Positions 42,975 through 51,297 of a stretch of DNA of 64,000 nucleotides are shown here, in pieces; positions within the stretch are counted from its first letter, which is position 1; each line of letters opens with the position of its first letter. The DNA is taken from positions 1 to 64,000 of the forward strand of contig HF986692.1 in NCBI GenBank assembly GCA_000433175.1, given 5' to 3'. A model generated the notes under the pieces. It had not been told where the DNA came from. It ran no database searches and worked only from the letters and a program-made list of their open reading frames with translations. Source of the stretch: Prevotella sp. CAG:1058 (GTDB lineage: Bacteria; Bacteroidota; Bacteroidia; Bacteroidales; Bacteroidaceae). Position numbers and translations under genes: made by a program.

Positions 42975-45930
42975 ATATCTGGAAATGAATGTTGAACAGG
43001 TTTCTGTATCTCGTCATTATGTCGTCCACGTAACCGCCGCCGTCGAGCACGGTGCGCGTGTTGAGCTGGCTGTAGAAGGTGTGCCACGTGCCCATCAGGC
43101 CGAGCGTGATGCGGCGGTTGACCATGTACGTTCCGCCGAGGCCCACCATAGTGTTGAGCTTGTCGAACGTGCCGGGCAGGGCGTTGTCTATCATGTTGGC
43201 CTCGGGAGCCGTGCCGACGCTACCCGTCAGCGTGATGTTGGTGATGCCGTCGGTCAGGGGGAAGTAGCGCAGCTGGGCGGCGGCGTTGGCGTACATGTGG
43301 CCCGACATCCAGAAGCCGTCGGCACGGCCGCCGAGATAGAAGCGCTCCCACGTCTTCGACGCGCCCAAGCCTACGATGAAGAGGTTGTTCTTATGCTCGT
43401 CCCAGCCGTCGAACACCCATCCGCCCTCGGCCTCGGGGCTTTCTTGCATCCACTCGTAACGCTTGGTGTAAGTGTTGATGCGGCGGAAGGAGCCGTGCAG
43501 ATCGACGGTCATGTCGTTGTCGAACCAACGCTCGGCCTTAAGCTCGGCCATAACGTCGGGGAAGTAGCGCGTAGCCGCCCCGGCCGTGACCGTACCGCTC
43601 CAATGGGGCGAGAAGCGGTGCTCCCACGAGGCCTGAGCCTGCAGGCCCACGCCTCCGGGCACTTGGTCTTCGGGGTCGTCGCTCGCGGCCGAACCGTCGC
43701 GGCCGGCATAATTGAGGCGTCCGGTGAAGATGTCGTTCTTCTCCTTACGCGTGTAAGACAGCGTGGCGACGGACGTGAGCACGTCGGCCTCGCCGTAGCG
43801 GCCCTGTAGGTATTCCACGCCTATCTCGTTCTTGAGCGAGCGGCTCATCAGCCCGGCCAGATGGCGGCGGAACGATGCCGCCTCGCCTTCGCCGGGAATG
43901 TATTTCATTTGGTAATGGTAGGCCGAGTCGTACTGCCGCATGGCCTCGTAAGCCGTACCTTTGGCAAGGTTGAGCGAGGGGTTGTCGGCGTCGAACTTGA
44001 GGGCGTCGTCGGTCACGGTGAGCGCCGAGTCGGGGCGGTGGTCCTTGATGAGAGAGTAAGCCAACAGCTCGCTGTTCTCGGAGTAGGCGCCCACGATGCC
44101 CCGGTTATGGGGATAATAGTCGAGCCACGGACGCAGCATGTCGACCGCCCGGCGGTGCTCTCCGGCACGGTTGTAGCTTACGGCTTGCTTGACGATGAAT
44201 TCGGTCTTTTCAGGATATATCGAGCGCGCCTGGCGCACAAAGCTGTCGTATGCGTCGTAGCGGCCCAGCAGGTCGGCCATGCCGATGGCGTACTGCAGGC
44301 CTTCGAGATTAGAGGGATTGACGGCCAGCAGGCGCACGCTCTCGTCGTAAGCGCGAAACGAAGCTCCCTCGTCTATGAGGCTCTTGATGTAGGGCACGGC
44401 TATCTCCTCGTAAGCCGCCACGTAAGAGGCGCGCACGGCTACGTCCATGCTGTCGCGCAGCACGGAGTCGAGCACGGCGAGGGCGGCCGTGGTGTGGCCC
44501 TGACGGTTGAATATGTCGGCCTTCTTGACGAAGTATTCGGCGTTTTTCACCGAATCGCCGAGCGCGAGCACGTGCATGCGGTCGAGAGTGGCAAGGGCGT
44601 CGTCGTACTTCTTCATCTCGAAATAGCAGGCGTACTCCTTGCTGAGCGCGGAGTAGCGTATCTCCGGGTCGTAGCTGCGGCGCGAGGCGGCCTTAAGGTA
44701 AGGCAGGGCCTCGGAATAAAGTCCGTCTGAAATGAGGTTGCCGGCCTGATGCAGGCGGTTTAAGGCCAATTCATCGACGATATCGGCATTGGTCGAGTCG
44801 ACCGAAGCGAGCGTTGAAAGCAGCGAATAGGCCTTGCTCGTGTTGCCCATGCGCTTGTAAACGATGTATTCCTTGTAAAGCAGGTCTTTAGTCTCGCCGC
44901 GACGACGCTTGGCCTCGGCGAGATAGTAGAGGGCGTCTTCGTCGTAACCGCGCGTGAGCGAGGTGTTGAGCATGTAGTCGAGGGCTTCCTGGCTCTTGGA
45001 GTTCTCATACACCTTGCCGTAGAGCACGTAGGGGTCGCTCATGCGGGCTTCCTCGGCAGCCTCGCTCAGCAGTCCGTTGTAAAACGAGGCGAGCGTCCCG
45101 CTGCGGTTGTAGCGCATGCGTGCCTTGACGTAGGCCATGGCCTCTTGGTAGCGGCCTTCGCCTGCGAGGATGCCGGCGCGCTTTACCACGAGGGCCGAGC
45201 TGCCCGGTATGGCCGACGCTCCTCGGCCCGTCACCTGGAGCGCCTCCTCGGTGTTGCCCTGCTGCAGGAGCATGTTAGAGAGGGCGAGGTAATAGCTCTC
45301 GTTGTAGGGCGAGACCTCAATGAGGTCGTAAAGCGACTCGATAGACGCCGTGCGGTCGCCCTTCTTGCGGTCGCGTATGTATTTCTCCTCGAGGCTGGCG
45401 GCGTATTCGCGCTGCACGGTGGAGTCGTTGGGGTAAATCTGGTGCAGGCGCTTGAGCAGGCGGTCGGCCTCTACGTCGTTGCCCTGCAGGCGGAACAGGC
45501 CGATCTTCTTGCGCCAAAGGCCCTGCCAGTATGGGTTTATCTCGAGCAGCTCGTTGACGTAGCAGATGGCGCTCGAGTAGTTCTTGGTCTTCTCCTCTAC
45601 GGCCACGAGCAGCTGCTTGGCGGTTACGTTCTCGGGGTTGTCGCGCACGCATACTATTAGGTAGTAACGGGCGTTGTCGTAGTCTTCCTTATGGTAATAA
45701 TAGCGGCCGTTAAGCTCGTTGAGGTCGTTGGTCTCGGGATAATACTTCAGTCCGTCGTCCACGTACTTCTTACCATCTTCCCACTTGCCTGCGTCGAACA
45801 GCATGCGGGCGTTAGAGGCGTAGTAGTCGGGCGTGTGCACGTCGCTGCTGAAGAAGTTGTTGTAGGCGTAGGCGCTGGCGACGAACACGAAGAGCACTAT
45901 CCACATAATGAGGCATCCCTTGTTCTTCAT
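42961..45930 (-). CDS. TPR protein fused to outer-membrane beta-barrel (PgaA/YaiO-like exporter)
   Basis: 989 residues. A signal/anchor helix (IMWIVLFVFVASAYAY) is followed by about 15 TPR-like helical repeats (about 35-700: ALVVKRAGILAGEGRYQEAM, PSLNLAKGTAYEAMRQYDSA). The last about 280 residues are alternating beta strands with aromatic girdles, ending in FNIHFQIYVRF, an outer-membrane barrel C-terminus of YaiO/PgaA type. In PNAG export PgaA has this same TPR-plus-porin plan. It probably carries the polymer made by the GT2 enzyme through periplasm and outer membrane. Overlaps of 4 bp (upstream GT2) and 14 bp (downstream) indicate translational coupling. Confidence 0.85.
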   Translation of the reverse strand: MKNKGCLIMWIVLFVFVASAYAYNNFFSSDVHTPDYYASNARMLFDAGKWEDGKKYVDDGLKYYPETNDLNELNGRYYYHKEDYDNARYYLIVCVRDNPENVTAKQLLVAVEEKTKNYSSAICYVNELLEINPYWQGLWRKKIGLFRLQGNDVEADRLLKRLHQIYPNDSTVQREYAASLEEKYIRDRKKGDRTASIESLYDLIEVSPYNESYYLALSNMLLQQGNTEEALQVTGRGASAIPGSSALVVKRAGILAGEGRYQEAMAYVKARMRYNRSGTLASFYNGLLSEAAEEARMSDPYVLYGKVYENSKSQEALDYMLNTSLTRGYDEDALYYLAEAKRRRGETKDLLYKEYIVYKRMGNTSKAYSLLSTLASVDSTNADIVDELALNRLHQAGNLISDGLYSEALPYLKAASRRSYDPEIRYSALSKEYACYFEMKKYDDALATLDRMHVLALGDSVKNAEYFVKKADIFNRQGHTTAALAVLDSVLRDSMDVAVRASYVAAYEEIAVPYIKSLIDEGASFRAYDESVRLLAVNPSNLEGLQYAIGMADLLGRYDAYDSFVRQARSIYPEKTEFIVKQAVSYNRAGEHRRAVDMLRPWLDYYPHNRGIVGAYSENSELLAYSLIKDHRPDSALTVTDDALKFDADNPSLNLAKGTAYEAMRQYDSAYHYQMKYIPGEGEAASFRRHLAGLMSRSLKNEIGVEYLQGRYGEADVLTSVATLSYTRKEKNDIFTGRLNYAGRDGSAASDDPEDQVPGGVGLQAQASWEHRFSPHWSGTVTAGAATRYFPDVMAELKAERWFDNDMTVDLHGSFRRINTYTKRYEWMQESPEAEGGWVFDGWDEHKNNLFIVGLGASKTWERFYLGGRADGFWMSGHMYANAAAQLRYFPLTDGITNITLTGSVGTAPEANMIDNALPGTFDKLNTMVGLGGTYMVNRRITLGLMGTWHTFYSQLNTRTVLDGGGYVDDIMTRYRNLFNIHFQIYVRF

Positions 45931-47432
45931 ACGTCACCTCCTTTCATCCCTTGCGCCTGCGCAGGGCCGGCTGCGGCCGGGGCCACCTTGGCGTCGGGCG
46001 GCGGCGCGCCTGCGCCTGGGGCGGCGTATCCGGTACGGCTCATCTCGCCCCATACGGCGCGCTTGTTGAATATGTAGTTGTAATAACCCTTCAGCGAGAA
46101 TATCACGGTAAGGGGGTGGTAGAGGAACGGCTCGAGCATGGCGGCGGCCAACACCCAGAGGTAAGACCGCGGGTGGCGGAACGAGCCGCCGAGGGTGTAG
46201 TCGTTGAACATCACCACCAACGACAGGATGATGCAGAACGTGTAGAGGCCGAGGAAGATGACGGCGGCCGAGGTCCAGTTGACAACGCCCGTGAACGCCT
46301 GGTAGACGAACACGGTGAAGCCGACGAACTCGATTATCGGCGCCAGCAGCTCGAATATGAGCACGTAGGGCAGCGTCACCATGCCCAGCTGCTTGTAGCG
46401 GCGGTTGAAGAGGAAGCGCTTGTGGCGCACGAAGGTCTCTATAAGCCCTCGTCCCCAGCGGGTGCGCTGTCGGTAAAGCACGCGGATGTTGGGCGGCACC
46501 TCGTTCCAACAGCACACCACGGGCACCTGCACTATGCGGTACTTACGGCCGAAGTCGCAACAGTAGCCCACCATGCGGATTATCATGTCCATGTCCTCGG
46601 CGAACGAGTCGCCCGTGTATCCGCCGGCGGCTATGACCACCTTCTTGTCGAAAAGGCCGTAACCTCCCGACACGTTGGGCATGGCATTGATAGACGACCA
46701 GCCCATCTTGCCGACAAGGAACGAGCGCATGTATTCCAACGTCTGGAACAGGGCGCACGGCTTGTGGGGCGGACGCGGGTCGGCTATCTGGCCGTTCTCC
46801 ACCTTACAACCGTTGGAAACGGCCATTATTCCGCTGACGGCTATCACCTCCTCGTCTTGGAGTATGGGGATGATACACTGCGAAATGGCATCGCGCACAA
46901 GGATTCCGTCCACGTCGATGTTCACGAAGTAGGGATACGACGAGGCGTTGAGCCCGGCGTTCACGGCGTCTGCCTTGGTTCCTCCGTTCTCCTTGTCGAC
47001 GACGATCAGGCGGTGGTATTCGGGGTTGGTCGACTTGAACAGGCGGCGGTAGGGCTTCGTGCGGATGTACTCTACGTAGGCGAAGGGCACCTCTACGAGC
47101 TGGAAGTTCTCGATGAGCAGCTCGAGCGTCTTGTCCTTGCTGCCGTCGTTCACGATGATGACCTCGAACTTCGGGTAGTCCTGCCCTAAAAGCGAGTTGA
47201 CGTTCTCGATGATGGTGCGCTCCTCGTTGTAGGCCGGCGCTATTATCGACACGCCCGGCGTGTAGGGGCTCTTGTCGATTATCTCCTTGGTGTAAAGGCT
47301 GAGGTTGCCGCGCTTCTTGCGGAAGATGCCGAGCTCGGCAAGCCACATGAGTATGACGTATGAGACGATCAGTCCCATACTGTAAAAGAACACTACGTAG
47401 CCGTAGAAATAGAAAACGATGTCTTTTATCAT
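45927..47432 (-). CDS. Processive membrane glycosyltransferase, GT2 (PgaC/IcaA-like synthase)
   Basis: 501 residues. N-terminal membrane helix, GT2 domain (SIIAPAYNEERTIIENVNSL, VIIVNDGSKDKT, DKENGGTKADAVNAGL), a DxD-type motif in VNIDVDGILV, the acidic acceptor motif SFAEDMDM and the processivity motif RQRTRWGRG (Q..RW), then three or more C-terminal membrane helices. These residues mark polymerising synthases such as hyaluronan, cellulose and PNAG synthases. The C-terminal tail is Ala/Pro/Gly-rich (GAGAPPPDAKVAPAAAGPAQ). No c-di-GMP (PilZ) domain is visible. The polymer's sugar is not readable. The gene overlaps its two neighbours by 4 bp each. Confidence 0.9.
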   Translation of the reverse strand: MIKDIVFYFYGYVVFFYSMGLIVSYVILMWLAELGIFRKKRGNLSLYTKEIIDKSPYTPGVSIIAPAYNEERTIIENVNSLLGQDYPKFEVIIVNDGSKDKTLELLIENFQLVEVPFAYVEYIRTKPYRRLFKSTNPEYHRLIVVDKENGGTKADAVNAGLNASSYPYFVNIDVDGILVRDAISQCIIPILQDEEVIAVSGIMAVSNGCKVENGQIADPRPPHKPCALFQTLEYMRSFLVGKMGWSSINAMPNVSGGYGLFDKKVVIAAGGYTGDSFAEDMDMIIRMVGYCCDFGRKYRIVQVPVVCCWNEVPPNIRVLYRQRTRWGRGLIETFVRHKRFLFNRRYKQLGMVTLPYVLIFELLAPIIEFVGFTVFVYQAFTGVVNWTSAAVIFLGLYTFCIILSLVVMFNDYTLGGSFRHPRSYLWVLAAAMLEPFLYHPLTVIFSLKGYYNYIFNKRAVWGEMSRTGYAAPGAGAPPPDAKVAPAAAGPAQAQGMKGGDV

Positions 47433-48739
47433 ACTCCGTCGTAATTTATTATGGGGCTTTCGACGTGCTGGAATAGAATCCTGTCAGCGTCGTCGGCCTT
47501 TTGTTTCAAACCCTCGAACACGGCCTTGCCCTTAGCGCCCGACATCCACAGGCAGCGCAGCGCCGTGCGGCGCGTGAAGCTGGAAGTGGACGAGTTGTAA
47601 GTGTCGCTGAAGAAGGGCACTGACCTGCCCGAACCGATGGCCAGCAGCGCGTTGAGTATCAGGCGGCGGTGGGCCTCGGTCTGCTTGTGGAACACGCGCT
47701 GCATCGACTTCTCCGACTCGGCGAAGCGGCGTATGCCCATCGACGTGAACGCCGCGGCGCGGTGGGTGAAGTTGGGCGACTCGAAATACTCCATGACGTA
47801 GCGCATCTCCTGGTCGGTGCCCCAGTAGGCAATCTCCTGCAGCATGAAGGCCACGATGCCGGGATTGGCCACCCTCTGGAGTATCGGCACGAAGAGCGGG
47901 GCGCGCAGCCCGCCCTCGTCAACCTTGCGGAATATCTCGTGCAGCTCCATCATGTCCCACAGCGAGAAGTGCAGCCCGAGCTTGCTCTCCTCCTCGAAGA
48001 ACACGTATGGGTCGTCCTTGCTCGTACACATATAGTACAGGCGCGAAGCCTTGCGCAGCTCGTCGTCCTTGTCGTTCACAAGGCGCGTTATCGTGCTGGG
48101 CAGCTGCATGTTCGTAAGGCGCACGGTCTGTATCATCTTCAGCTTCACGGTGCGCTTGCCGTGCATCAGCTGGGCCTCCACGTAGTCGGTGAAGCCCACC
48201 ATGCGCATGGCGCGCTGTATGTTGGTGAGGTTGGGGTTCTGCGTGTTGGTGAAGCGGCTCGCCTCGATGAACACGTTGGCCCACTGGCGCATCTCCCAGT
48301 CCTTCCACTTGCGCTCCTTATAGTCCATGCGGCGCTTTATCTCCTCGGTGGGCAGGTTCTCCACCTCGGCGTAGCATACGCCTTTCAGTTTCTCAAGGTA
48401 TTTTTCCTTGATTTCATCGAACTTTTTACGGTTGCGCCAGCGTATGTAAACGTCGACGGTCATCGCAACCGTAAGCACCATGAACGCTATGCAGCAGAAG
48501 ATTATCACGCCGTAAGCCACCCTTACCACCCACGGATAACCGGCGAACAGGTGGACGAACAGGTAATAGTAATAACGGGGGATGTTCCAACCCCAAAGCT
48601 GGTAAGCCTGGGTAAGCGGCGAAAGCTCGGCACCGCCGTATATTACGGCAGTGTCCTCGGGCACCGTGTCGCCGAAAGCCACAAGGAGAAAACCCAACGC
48701 GGCTACTACGATGAGAAATATAATCCACCCACGCTTCAT
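47429..48739 (-). CDS. HEAT-repeat inner-membrane protein of the exopolysaccharide locus
   Basis: 436 residues. Two membrane helices (about 5-22 and 75-97) are followed by a long cytoplasmic helical domain with HEAT-like repeats (about 110-430: ALRCLWMSGAKGKAVFEGL, RRLILNALLAIGSGRSVPFF). It has no recognised catalytic motif. As first gene of the operon, overlapping the GT2 synthase gene by 4 bp, it could be a scaffold or regulatory partner of the synthase, in place of the small accessory subunits (PgaD, BcsB) of other systems. That role is inference. Confidence 0.8.
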   Translation of the reverse strand: MKRGWIIFLIVVAALGFLLVAFGDTVPEDTAVIYGGAELSPLTQAYQLWGWNIPRYYYYLFVHLFAGYPWVVRVAYGVIIFCCIAFMVLTVAMTVDVYIRWRNRKKFDEIKEKYLEKLKGVCYAEVENLPTEEIKRRMDYKERKWKDWEMRQWANVFIEASRFTNTQNPNLTNIQRAMRMVGFTDYVEAQLMHGKRTVKLKMIQTVRLTNMQLPSTITRLVNDKDDELRKASRLYYMCTSKDDPYVFFEEESKLGLHFSLWDMMELHEIFRKVDEGGLRAPLFVPILQRVANPGIVAFMLQEIAYWGTDQEMRYVMEYFESPNFTHRAAAFTSMGIRRFAESEKSMQRVFHKQTEAHRRLILNALLAIGSGRSVPFFSDTYNSSTSSFTRRTALRCLWMSGAKGKAVFEGLKQKADDADRILFQHVESPIINYDGV

Positions 48740-48990
48740 ATTACAGTATAAAATAATTATAGCATCTCAAATAACCATTTAAAAGCACACGCCGACGCAA
48801 CACTTACGAATCGGAGGCAAACGGGCGCAACACGAACCTGCCCCGACGGCCACAACCGCGCAAAACGCACGGACGGAACGGAAAAGGCGGCTACCGACTG
48901 TTAATTACAAGTTGTCAGTAACATGCTGCGGACATGTGGAATCCGCTAAATTCCAACAAGGATTTTATTCCTATTTATTATTCTCTGCCC

Positions 48991-48998
48991 CAAAATTA
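48991..48998 (-). promoter_or_regulatory. Candidate -7 box of the exopolysaccharide operon
   Basis: Minus-strand TAATTTTG matches TAnnTTTG. It would give an mRNA leader of about 245 nt before the HEAT-repeat gene. No clear -33 box. Confidence 0.35.
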
Positions 48999-49069
48999 GT
49001 AAAAAAATAAATATTTACCCCTCCGAAAGAGTTAAATATAGTTAAACAACGGTAATCTATTTGTCCTGA

Positions 49070-49085
49070 TTTTTCACGTGAAAAA
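49070..49085. other. parS-like palindrome, weak match
   Basis: TTTTTCACGTGAAAAA matches 14 of 16 positions of the ParB-binding parS consensus TGTTTCACGTGAAACA and is itself a perfect palindrome. Two better sites lie 10-11 kb away. Confidence 0.45.
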
Positions 49086-49251
49086 ATCGGACTCGAAGAA
49101 ATGGGCGTTTTTTGAAAACGGGCCTCCACTCGCCCCTGCTCGCGAGCTTACGCAACGAGGCGGCACACAGGCTTCAGCCCACGCCGCAACACCTCGCCGC
49201 ACCCGCATCGAGACCCGCCGCGAGGGCGGCAAGAGCCACGGAGAACACGCC

Positions 49252-49339
49252 CCGCGAAAGGCGGCAAACGAGCCTGCAAAAGACGGCACTTCACGCGGCA
49301 AAAGGCGGCCTTCGGCGCCGCAAGAGGCGGCAAACGGAA
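49252..49339. repeat. 4 x 22-nt palindromic repeat element, copy F
   Basis: Four 22-nt units (49252, 49274, 49296, 49318), more GC-rich and more diverged than the other copies but in exact 22-nt register. Confidence 0.75.
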
Positions 49340-49428
49340 AACCGGGACCTAAACGCGCTCTTGACAGGCGGCGGCAAGACGACGGCTGCCGCTGCACGCC
49401 ACAATATTGCAGGAAACATGAAAAAAGG

Positions 49429-49465
49429 GTACCTTCCACACCAGGAAAGGCTCCCTTTTTTAATT
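49429..49465. terminator. Terminator hairpin after the Rpn-type nuclease gene
   Basis: AAAAAAGGG..TTCC and GGAA..CCCTTTTTT form an A/T-flanked hairpin that works in either direction; it lies 30 bp past the stop of the minus-strand Rpn gene. Confidence 0.65.
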
Positions 49466-49494
49466 AAACATACGCCGCTCATACGGCCATAACG

Positions 49495-50382
49495 TCACAA
49501 CCCTGCTATCTCGCCGACACTAAGGCCCGTGATCTCGGCAATATCTTCGGCCGGATAGCCTTTGGCTTTCATCTTGCGGGCGTTCTTAATCCGCTCGGCC
49601 GCCTGCCCCTGCTCACGCCCTTGCTCGCGGCCTTGTTCGAGACCTTGCGCACGCCCCTGCTCGAGGCCTTTACGGAGGGCGTCGCTCACGATGGTCTTTT
49701 CCACCCTGACGGCATCCCAAAAGTCGTCGTAACCGAGAAGCTGGGCGTCATTATACGCCGACACCTCTATTTGGTTGACGGCCTTCTTTATCTCAGGGTT
49801 GGCGAGCAGCTCGCCCGGCACTTCGCGCGTCTTATCGTCGATCTCGGTAAGGTAACGCAGCCAAAGCACCTGCATTTTCTTCTCGTTGTACGTCTGCGGG
49901 GTGAACTTCGGCAGCTCAACGAAGATGAAGCGCAGGCCCTCGATAACCTTGTCGGTATGTTCCACCTGTACGATGCGGTAGTCGTGGTAATATCCCGGCA
50001 GGTCGGGCTCGAAAATGTCGTTGACAAGGCTAAGCGAATACACCGGCTGCAGGAGCTCGTACCTCACGTTGCCGTCAAGCTGGCGCACGTAGGCCTTTGA
50101 GGCGTTGAACAGTACGCGCTGCATGAACGCCGACGACCACAGCATCTGCATCTCCACGATGAACTGCCGGCCGCGGCGGTCGCGGCAGCGCACGTCTACG
50201 ATGCTGTTCTTCTTCAGAGGCGTATCGGGCACCAGTTCAGGCGTAAGATACTCTATTTCCTCGATTTCATCGTCGGCCGACTCGAACGGCAGCAAGGCGT
50301 TCAAGAGGCTCATTATCAGGTCGGGATGCTCGCCGAACACCTTCTTGAAGGTTAAGTCGGCCTTTGGATTCAGATATCTCAT
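49495..50382 (-). CDS. Rpn-family recombination-promoting nuclease / putative transposase
   Basis: 295 residues. The N-terminal part (LNPKADLTFKKVFGEHPDL, then IVDVRCRDRRGRQFIVEMQM) is the PD-(D/E)xK nuclease fold of the Rpn/PDDEXK-transposase family: D in IVDV and E.Q in VEMQ. Near the C-terminus is a repeated EQGR/EQGRAQG coiled segment (about 235-258), typical of the family, which expands and contracts. Rpn proteins cut DNA and are linked to recombination or phage defence; the cellular role here is unknown. It stands alone with its own terminator. Confidence 0.9.
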   Translation of the reverse strand: MRYLNPKADLTFKKVFGEHPDLIMSLLNALLPFESADDEIEEIEYLTPELVPDTPLKKNSIVDVRCRDRRGRQFIVEMQMLWSSAFMQRVLFNASKAYVRQLDGNVRYELLQPVYSLSLVNDIFEPDLPGYYHDYRIVQVEHTDKVIEGLRFIFVELPKFTPQTYNEKKMQVLWLRYLTEIDDKTREVPGELLANPEIKKAVNQIEVSAYNDAQLLGYDDFWDAVRVEKTIVSDALRKGLEQGRAQGLEQGREQGREQGQAAERIKNARKMKAKGYPAEDIAEITGLSVGEIAGL

Positions 50383-50487
50383 GGCATGTAGCTTTAACGT
50401 GAATTATCGTATAGATTCATGCAAATATAATGAAAAAAAGCGTGAAACTGAAAACTTAAGCCATAAAAAAGGGTTAAATCCATGCAT

Positions 50488-50545
50488 ACGAAAAAGCCCC
50501 AGCCCACGCTGTTCAGCGCGCGCCGGGGCGGCATTACCAATTGTC
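50488..50545 (-). terminator. Rho-independent terminator after hsp20
   Basis: On the minus strand GCCCCGGCGCGCGCT pairs with AGCGTGGGCTGGGGC around GAAC and is followed by TTTTTC. It lies about 50 bp past the Hsp20 stop. Confidence 0.75.
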
Positions 50546-50585
50546 AGAACGTCTTTAACGCCTTGTCACTTCACTTTACTTCACA

Positions 50586-51011
50586 TTACTTCACTTCAAT
50601 CTGCTTCATGGCGTTGTCCGTCTTGTTTTCCTTCTTCGGCAGGTTGACGGTGAGCACGCCGTCGTTGACCTTAGCCTCGATCTTGTCTTTCTCCACGTCG
50701 TCAGGCAAGAGCAGCGTCTGCTCGTACTTCGAGTAAGAGAACTCGCGGCGCAGGTAGTGGCTCTTCTTGTCCTCGTCCTTCTTCTCAGCCTTGCTTTCCA
50801 TGCGGATGTGCAGGTTACCGTCTTTGTCGATGTTTACGTTGAAGTCTTCCTTCTTCAGACCAGGGGCGGCAAGCTCTACTACGTAGTCCTTGTCACTCTC
50901 CTTTACGTTGATGGCAGGCGCCGTAGCGTTGGGCCTGAGCATGAAGTCGTTGTCAAAGAAATCGTTAAAAACTTCGGGCATCCATGTGTTTCTGTTCAAT
51001 ACTGGTAACAT
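50586..51011 (-). CDS. Hsp20/alpha-crystallin small heat-shock protein
   Basis: 141 residues. The alpha-crystallin domain spans about 33-130: DYVVELAAPGLKKEDFNVNI, FSYSKYEQTLLLP and GVLTVNLPKKE, with an I-x-V-like tail. Binds unfolded proteins and prevents aggregation without ATP. The start at 51011 (MLPVLNRNTWMPEVFNDFF) is fixed by an AAGGAGGA ribosome-binding site 7 bp before it; a longer upstream frame is rejected. Upstream lies a sigma-54-type promoter (51140-51156) and paired TGTCA motifs, so expression probably needs RpoN and an enhancer-binding protein. Confidence 0.93.
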   Translation of the reverse strand: MLPVLNRNTWMPEVFNDFFDNDFMLRPNATAPAINVKESDKDYVVELAAPGLKKEDFNVNIDKDGNLHIRMESKAEKKDEDKKSHYLRREFSYSKYEQTLLLPDDVEKDKIEAKVNDGVLTVNLPKKENKTDNAMKQIEVK

Positions 51012-51139
51012 AATCAAATCCTCCTTAATTATTAGTTCTTTGTTTATCCTGATTGCCAAATCCGGTTCCTCGTTCCCTTCCGGGAGTCGGTTCCTTCGAT
51101 CGTCCCCGGTCTTTAGCCGGAGGCTTTCACCCAAGAATA

Positions 51140-51156
51140 TGCAACCTTCGTGCCAA
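51140..51156 (-). promoter_or_regulatory. Sigma-54 (-24/-12) promoter of hsp20
   Basis: Minus-strand TTGGCACGAAGGTTGCA matches the RpoN consensus YTGGCACGnnnnTTGCW at every defined position, with exactly 10 nt between GG and GC. The predicted start of transcription is near 51130, giving a leader of about 119 nt. Confidence 0.75.
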
Positions 51157-51191
51157 TTACGATTTTTGCCACAATGGCGTATTTTAGTAAT

Positions 51192-51252
51192 AATTTGTCA
51201 TGAATTATTAAATAATTTAATCATTATAACATTTATTTCATGACAAATTGTC
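51192..51252. promoter_or_regulatory. TGTCA inverted repeats, candidate enhancer-binding site
   Basis: AATTTGTCATGAA (51192-51204) is repeated inverted as TTCATGACAAATT (51237-51249), and TGACAAATTGTCA (51241-51253) is a near-palindrome. They lie about 40-110 bp upstream of the sigma-54 promoter, where an activator would bind. Confidence 0.55.
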
Positions 51253-51297
51253 AATATTACCAGTCGATGCCTGCTCCCGTCACGTCCTGCGGCGGCA

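Larger units (their letters stand above)
48740..49494. other. 755-bp non-coding region
   Basis: Holds the likely promoter of the exopolysaccharide operon (48991-48998, minus), an AT-rich stretch, a parS-like palindrome (49070-49085), repeat copy F (49252-49339) and a terminator hairpin (about 49429-49465). Frames across 49078-49492 are low-complexity artefacts of GC-rich repeat sequence. Confidence 0.65.

Noticed and set aside
49078-49492. Overlapping frames in the region upstream of the exopolysaccharide operon
   Set aside because: Low-complexity Arg/Ala-rich translations through repeat copy F, open in several frames at once.
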